This document shows, one piece after another, positions 60,401 to 64,000 of a stretch of 64,000 nucleotides of DNA (position 1 is its first letter; each line of letters begins with the position of its first letter). Made by a program: the position numbers and the translations under genes. This DNA comes from Streptomyces melanogenes. Lineage in GTDB: Bacteria > Actinomycetota > Actinomycetes > Streptomycetales > Streptomycetaceae. The notes beneath the pieces were generated by a model, which did no database searches, was not told the DNA's origin, and worked only from the letters and a program-made list of their open reading frames with translations. The DNA lies in NCBI RefSeq assembly GCF_014649795.1, contig NZ_BMTS01000011.1:46391-110390 (forward strand). Reading direction: 5' to 3'.

Positions 60401-61946
60401 GGCGTTCGGGGACTCGTCGTACGACGAATTCTGCGGGCACGGCCGCCGCCTGGACCGGCGCCTGGCCGAGCTGGGGGCGGTCCGGCTGCTCCCCCGCACC
60501 GACTGCGAACCGGACTTCGAGGACCGGGCGCAGGAATGGCTCGACGCGGTGCTGTCGCTGCTCGACGAGCTGTCGGCCGCCGGGAACCCGGCTTCCGGCG
60601 AGCCCGCCGGTCTCCCCGGAGAAACGTCCCTGGGCGCGCCCGCCGCGCCCACCCCCGGGGCCCCCGGAAACTTCCCCGGCGAATTCGCGGCCGGGCGGGA
60701 ACTCGCCGCGCACGGCGTCCGTTCACCGGGTACAGCAACACCCTCGGTCCTCAACACCACAACCGTCCCCGGCAGTTCCCCGACCGCCAGGGTCCCTACC
60801 ACCCCCTCCGCCCCCCTCCCCAGCTCCCGGGCCGCCGCCGTCACGGCCCGGCTGACGGGGAACTCGCTGCTCAGCCTCCCCGGGTCGGGCAAAGAGGTGC
60901 GGCGGTTCACCTTCGACACCCGCGCGAGCGACACCCCGCTCACGTACGCGGCCGGGGACGCGCTGGGTGTGCACGCGGTCAACTCACCGGACCTGGTGGC
61001 CGAGTGGCTGGCCGTCACCGGCCTGGACTCCACCACTCCCGTCGAGATCCGCGGGGTCGGCGAAGTCCCGTTCGGTACGGCGCTGCACGAACACCTGGAC
61101 ATCACACGGGTCGGCCCCGACCTGCTCAGGTTCGTCGCCGAGCGGACCCATGACCGCCGCCTGAAGGACTTGCTGCGCCCCGACAACAAGTGGCAGCTGG
61201 CGCAGTGGTCCTGGGGCCGCCAGGCGGTGGACGTGGTGGCCGAGCACGGGGTGCGCGCGAGCGCGCCCGAGTGGGCGGGCGTCCTGCGCGGACTGCGGCC
61301 GCGGCTGTACTCGATTTCGTCCAGCCCGCTGACCGACCCGCACGAGGTGTCCGTGACAGTCTCGGTCGTCCGGTACGAGAACCGCCTCGGCCACTCGCGG
61401 GCGGGCGTGTGCTCGGCCCTGCTCGCGGACTCGCCGCCGGACGCGCCGCTTCCGGTGTATGTGCAGCGCACCCGGCACTTCCGGCCGCCCACCGACCCGG
61501 GGACGCCGATGGTGATGGTCGGCCCCGGCACCGGGGTCGCCCCGTTCATCGGATTCCTCTACGAGCGCCGGGCGCTGAGCCATCACGCCCCGAACTGGCT
61601 GTTCTTCGGGGAGCAGCACCGTGCCACCGATTTCTACTACGAGGACGAGCTGACGAAACTGAGCGCGGAGGGCACCCTGGCGCGCCTGGACACGGCGTTC
61701 TCCCGCGACCAGCGCGCCAAGGTGTACGTACAGGACCGTATGCGCGAGCACGGCCCGTTGCTGTGGTCCTGGCTCCAGGACGGGGCGCACTTCTACGTGT
61801 GCGGTGACGCGTCCCGTATGGCCAAGGACGTCGACCGGGCGCTGCGCGACATCGCGATGGCGCACGGGGGGCTGGACGAGGAGTCGGCGGCGGCGTATCT
61901 GAAGCAGCTGACGGCGGGGAAACGGTACGTGCGGGACGTCTACTGA
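57462..61946 (+). CDS. nasA: Bifunctional assimilatory nitrate reductase/sulfite-reductase-type flavoprotein
   Basis: This is a 1494-residue fusion. Residues 10-720 are a molybdo-bis-MGD nitrate reductase with [4Fe-4S] ligands Cys17, Cys20, Cys24 and Cys57 and the Mo-ligand Cys in NSRLCMASAGSGY. A 170-residue Ala/Gly/Pro linker contains a CysJ-like segment (LTERERQYLAGFLAGLESG). Flavodoxin follows at about 890-1040 (LWASQTGNAEQLA). A CysJ-like FAD/NADPH reductase spans about 1125-1494 (LYSISSSP, GPGTGVAPFIGFL, KRYVRDVY). NADPH electrons can thus reach nitrate within one chain. I chose TTG 57462, with AGAGGGG upstream; the longer GTG 57375 start would put the GlnR-like site inside the coding region. 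The fusion is known from Streptomyces. Confidence 0.9.
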   Translation: MTAQATRAATEQVRTVCSYCGVGCGMVLDIAMGPDGRRTVLKASGDKSHPANSGRLCTKGATTADMLAAPGRLSTALVRGERGAEPVPAGVDAMIAETAGRLRAIVDEHGPDAVALYVSGQMSLEAQYLANKLTKGFIGTNQIESNSRLCMASAGSGYKLSLGADGPPGSYQDFEKADVFLVIGSNMADCHPILFLRMMERVKAGAKLIVVDPRRTATAAKADLFLQIKPGTDLALLNGLLHLLQENGHTDPAFIAEHTEGWEAMGEFLADYPPASVAQTTGIPEDDIRTAARWIGAAGEWMSCWTMGLNQSTHGTWNTNALVNLHLATGAICRPGSGPFSLTGQPNAMGGREMGYMGPGLPGQRSVLVDEERAFTEALWGLEPGTLRTDGAGLGTVELFRRMADGDIKACWVICTNPVASVANRRTVVEGLRAAEFVVVQDVFAETETTAYADVVLPGALWTEAEGVLINSERNLTLARQAVDAPGEALPDWQIIARVACAMGYEQAFTYAGPEEVFEEIKRAWNPKTGYDLRGVTYERLRATPVQWPAPTAEGPDRNPIRYVAEGGGGPVFPTASGRAVFHARPHLPAAEMPDDDFPFVLNTGRLQHQWHTLTKTGKVAKLNKLNPAPFVEVHPEDAERLGIAEGDGVEIASRRGRAVLPAVVTDRVRPGCCFAPFHWNDLFGADLSINDVTSDAVDPISLQPEFKVCAVSLTRVAAEVARPVMPGVAVAGGMAAANGSAGAAAGVAGATGTLVAGGAAAVVPGASGAVGALTAGTALLDAPAPLPHSVPAQRAASDSPLSAGQGAAPAAVFGLGSPPPVLTERERQYLAGFLAGLESGAPGIPVLPPTAPFSEEHALWVNGVLAGMYSRATPRPAPAPAAPPPAPRGRDVLVLWASQTGNAEQLAAAGAERLAAAGHRIRLVPMDDTAPDSLPTDAELLLITSTTGDGEAPDNGAAFWDALADDEAPRLEGRRYAVLAFGDSSYDEFCGHGRRLDRRLAELGAVRLLPRTDCEPDFEDRAQEWLDAVLSLLDELSAAGNPASGEPAGLPGETSLGAPAAPTPGAPGNFPGEFAAGRELAAHGVRSPGTATPSVLNTTTVPGSSPTARVPTTPSAPLPSSRAAAVTARLTGNSLLSLPGSGKEVRRFTFDTRASDTPLTYAAGDALGVHAVNSPDLVAEWLAVTGLDSTTPVEIRGVGEVPFGTALHEHLDITRVGPDLLRFVAERTHDRRLKDLLRPDNKWQLAQWSWGRQAVDVVAEHGVRASAPEWAGVLRGLRPRLYSISSSPLTDPHEVSVTVSVVRYENRLGHSRAGVCSALLADSPPDAPLPVYVQRTRHFRPPTDPGTPMVMVGPGTGVAPFIGFLYERRALSHHAPNWLFFGEQHRATDFYYEDELTKLSAEGTLARLDTAFSRDQRAKVYVQDRMREHGPLLWSWLQDGAHFYVCGDASRMAKDVDRALRDIAMAHGGLDEESAAAYLKQLTAGKRYVRDVY

Positions 61947-62019
61947 ATGGCCGCCACCCGGTACTGAGTGGCCGCCGTCTGGCCAGCCGGACAAGCACGA
62001 GGCCCTGGCGACCTGGCGG

Positions 62020-62523
62020 CTACGGCACGTCCGCCGCCGGGGGAAAGCCGCCGACCCAGATGCTGGTGATCGCGCTGACGTAGCGCGCCCCGCACCGGTC
62101 GGGTGGGACCACCAACTGAATGCCCTCGGCATCGAGTTGGCGGCCGTCCATGCGGGTGGCGAGCAGGATCGGTTTGTCACCGAAGTCGGCGTCGATCTCG
62201 GCCCAGGCCAGGACCGTATGGTGGCCGTCGCCCCCGCTGACCGCCAGCAGGAAGCGGGACCGGTCCTTGCGGCGGCGGACGTCGAAGGCCGGACCGGCGG
62301 CGGCGACCACGTCGCGCAGCAGCGGTCCCTCGAAGCGGTGGCGCTGGGGGCCACTGGTGGCGCAGTCGAAGACGACGTCGGCCTGGCGCGGCTCCCAGCC
62401 CTCCCGAAGGTCGGCGACGGTGAGCGTGGCGGGGCGGGCCACGTCCCCGTACAGGGCGAGCGATCTCACCTGCGAGCTGGCAGCGGTGTTCTGCCTGGCT
62501 ACTGGGAATCCACTACGCGTCAT
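62020..62523 (-). CDS. Small sulfite-oxidase-fold molybdopterin-binding protein
   Basis: This is a 167-residue protein matching the oxidoreductase molybdopterin-binding domain in miniature (TLTVADLREGWEPRQADVVFDCATSGPQRHRFEGPLLRDVV in parts, and the C-terminal GARYVSAITSIWVGG). The Cys in VFDCATSG may correspond to the Mo ligand of the sulfite oxidase family; the dimerisation domain is absent. No signal peptide is seen from ATG 62523, and longer in-frame starts add Arg-rich residues. The convergent neighbour is the molybdoenzyme nasA. Whether it binds Mo cofactor or is a degenerate homologue is open. Confidence 0.75.
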   Translation of the reverse strand: MTRSGFPVARQNTAASSQVRSLALYGDVARPATLTVADLREGWEPRQADVVFDCATSGPQRHRFEGPLLRDVVAAAGPAFDVRRRKDRSRFLLAVSGGDGHHTVLAWAEIDADFGDKPILLATRMDGRQLDAEGIQLVVPPDRCGARYVSAITSIWVGGFPPAADVP

Positions 62524-62787
62524 GCTCTTGCATATGCCCATCCGGGCGCAGACGCACACGACCCGCCCCCGCCCGCTTCGGGCGACGCCGCCCGCCCCCG
62601 TACGGCCGACCGACCCACGGCGGGCCACACCGAAAACATCCCAGCGGCGCGACCGATATCTGGAGGATCAACCAAGAACCATTCCCCCTCACCGGCCTGG
62701 CATTTACGATGACTCAACTCGCACTCACCTAGTGAATGTGAGAAGCCGAGCATCTGCCCGCCCGGCAGCCGCGCAAGGAGCCAGAGC

Positions 62788-64000
62788 ATGCACGTCGGAC
62801 ACCTCCTCCAGCTCGACAGCCTGGACCTCACCCTCCTGTGGGGCGAGGAGTCGCTCCTAGGCCGCGAGATCAGCGGCGTGACCGCGACCGATCTGGAGGA
62901 CCCGGCGCGCTTCCTCCAGGAGGGCGAGGTCGTGCTGAGCGGCCTGGTGTGGTGGAACCCGGGCGATGCCCGCGCGAAGACCGACCGTTTCGTCTCGGCA
63001 CTGCGTACGTCGGGGGCGACCGCGCTCCTGGCGGGCGAGGAGACCCACGGCACGGTCCCCGGCGAGCTGATCGACTCCTGCCGCGAGCACCGGGTGCCGC
63101 TGCTCGCCGTGCCCGCGCGGACGAGTTTCCGCGCGATCACCGAGGCGGTGTACCTGCGCCAGTGGGGCGACCTCAGCCGCCTCCAGGCGCCGCACTACGC
63201 GCTGCCGGAGAACGTACGCACCGAGCTCAGCCGACTCCTGGACCGAGGCGCAGACCCCGGCGAACTGCTCGACCGCGCGCTCGCCCCGCTCGGCGGCCCG
63301 CCCTGCTATCTGCTGACCAGCAGCGGCCGTACGGTGGCCCGCACCCCTTCGGCACCGGCGCTCCCCGCGGACCGCGCCGCACTGAGCCTGCGCGGCGCGA
63401 CGGGGACGACGCTGCGGATCCAGGCGGAGAGCGGCACGTACGACGCCTGGCATCTGCACCTGCCGGCCGGGGCGGAGGTTCCGCCGTGCGTGCTCCACGA
63501 GATAGCCGAGGTCGTAGCCCAGTCCCGGCACGACCACGACCGCCGCCGGGCGGCGGGACGGCAGGCCGCGGACGCGCTGGTCGCGGCGATGGGGGCGGGG
63601 GTGACGGGTCTCGGCCCCGACACCAAGGCGGTGGAGGGCGCGCTGCGCGCGTGCGGGCTGCGGGCGGAGGGCTCGTACCGGGTGCTGGTCGCGACGGTCG
63701 GCGGCACCGAGGGGCGGACGGACGCCGCCGACGCGCTGACGGAGGCGCTGAGCCACGCGGCTCAGGCGACGTTCGTCGTGAGCACGGGCGGGGCCGAGGG
63801 GGGAGAGGCGGTGGCGATCGTCGAGGAGCAGGAGGACATCTGGCGCCAACTCGGCGACGTATGGCCGCTGTTGGCGGAGTGCGAGCCGAAGACGGGCGCG
63901 CTCCACGCCGGAGTGAGCGCCCCCTGCGCGGCGGCCGGGCTCGGGGCGGCTCTCGGGCAGGCGCGGTACGCGCTCGCGGCGGCCCGGAGCACGTCGCCGG
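62788..64000 (+). CDS. PucR-family transcriptional regulator (3' end outside window)
   Basis: The first 404 codons of a PucR-type regulator are present. The N-terminal PucR domain (residues 1-125, purine-catabolism-regulator type: VGHLLQLDSLDLTLLWGEESLL, VVLSGLVWW) is followed by a GAF/GGDEF-like middle region. The C-terminal HTH_30 domain lies beyond base 64000. ATG 62788 has AAGGAG eight bases upstream. Upstream of it, 62524-62787 holds two divergent promoters and a CTCAC/GTGAG repeat; I see no gene there. Targets are probably amino-acid or nitrogen catabolic genes outside the window. Confidence 0.88.
   Translation, partial: MHVGHLLQLDSLDLTLLWGEESLLGREISGVTATDLEDPARFLQEGEVVLSGLVWWNPGDARAKTDRFVSALRTSGATALLAGEETHGTVPGELIDSCREHRVPLLAVPARTSFRAITEAVYLRQWGDLSRLQAPHYALPENVRTELSRLLDRGADPGELLDRALAPLGGPPCYLLTSSGRTVARTPSAPALPADRAALSLRGATGTTLRIQAESGTYDAWHLHLPAGAEVPPCVLHEIAEVVAQSRHDHDRRRAAGRQAADALVAAMGAGVTGLGPDTKAVEGALRACGLRAEGSYRVLVATVGGTEGRTDAADALTEALSHAAQATFVVSTGGAEGGEAVAIVEEQEDIWRQLGDVWPLLAECEPKTGALHAGVSAPCAAAGLGAALGQARYALAAARSTSP

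Overview
The window is high-GC DNA with the codon bias, GTG/TTG start use and gene content of a Streptomyces chromosome. Typical markers are NgcEFG-type sugar importers without their own ATPase, a ROK regulator beside xylF, a fused nitrate reductase/flavoprotein, bacterial Pnkp/Hen1 and an extra SepF. From memory, the order xylF - ROK - ngcG/F/E - acnA - HTH-murA - sepF matches the S. coelicolor SCO6009 to SCO5967 region. This looks like core-to-arm chromosome, with no phage, IS element, tRNA, rRNA or CRISPR array.

Layout. 1-5.4 kb: start of a xylose-type binding lipoprotein, a ROK repressor/activator and an N-acetylglucosamine/chitobiose importer with a DasR-like site upstream. 5.9-9.8 kb: a large secreted GH92 alpha-mannosidase. 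9.8-14.5 kb: four tandem paralogues encoding secreted five-repeat FG-GAP/VCBS propeller proteins. Each has its own promoter, a 5'-terminal hairpin and a terminator. 14.5-19.1 kb: aconitase divergent from an HTH-fused MurA, with an iron-box-like site and two copies of one operator between them. 19.2-20.8 kb: a DHA2 drug exporter.

20.9-30.1 kb is a collagen/hydroxyproline block. A secreted M9 collagenase is followed on the same strand by a three-subunit D-hydroxyproline dehydrogenase, a DapA-family deaminase, a hydroxyproline epimerase, a pyrroline-2-carboxylate reductase-type enzyme and a GntR regulator. The same 12-bp operator-like element lies over the -10 of all three promoters. 30.4-39.8 kb holds a 2-aminobenzoate (anthranilate) or salicylate CoA-thioester pathway: ligase, PaaX regulator, acyl-CoA dehydrogenase, RidA, fused monooxygenase/reductase and enoyl-CoA hydratase. 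It is interrupted by a BlaI/M56 pair and a TerB protein.

40.1-49.2 kb: an anti-sigma-type ATPase, the arginine deiminase pair arcA/argF, the Hen1-Pnkp RNA repair cassette, mmuM and an F420-type oxidoreductase. 49.4-54.5 kb: small or conserved proteins (coiled-coil peptide, MazG with an SMC-like ATPase, a SepF paralogue, a binding protein without a signal peptide, a double VOC protein). 54.5-62 kb: metE under a cobalamin riboswitch, then the nitrate reductase fusion with a GlnR-like site. The window closes with a small molybdopterin-fold protein and a truncated PucR regulator.
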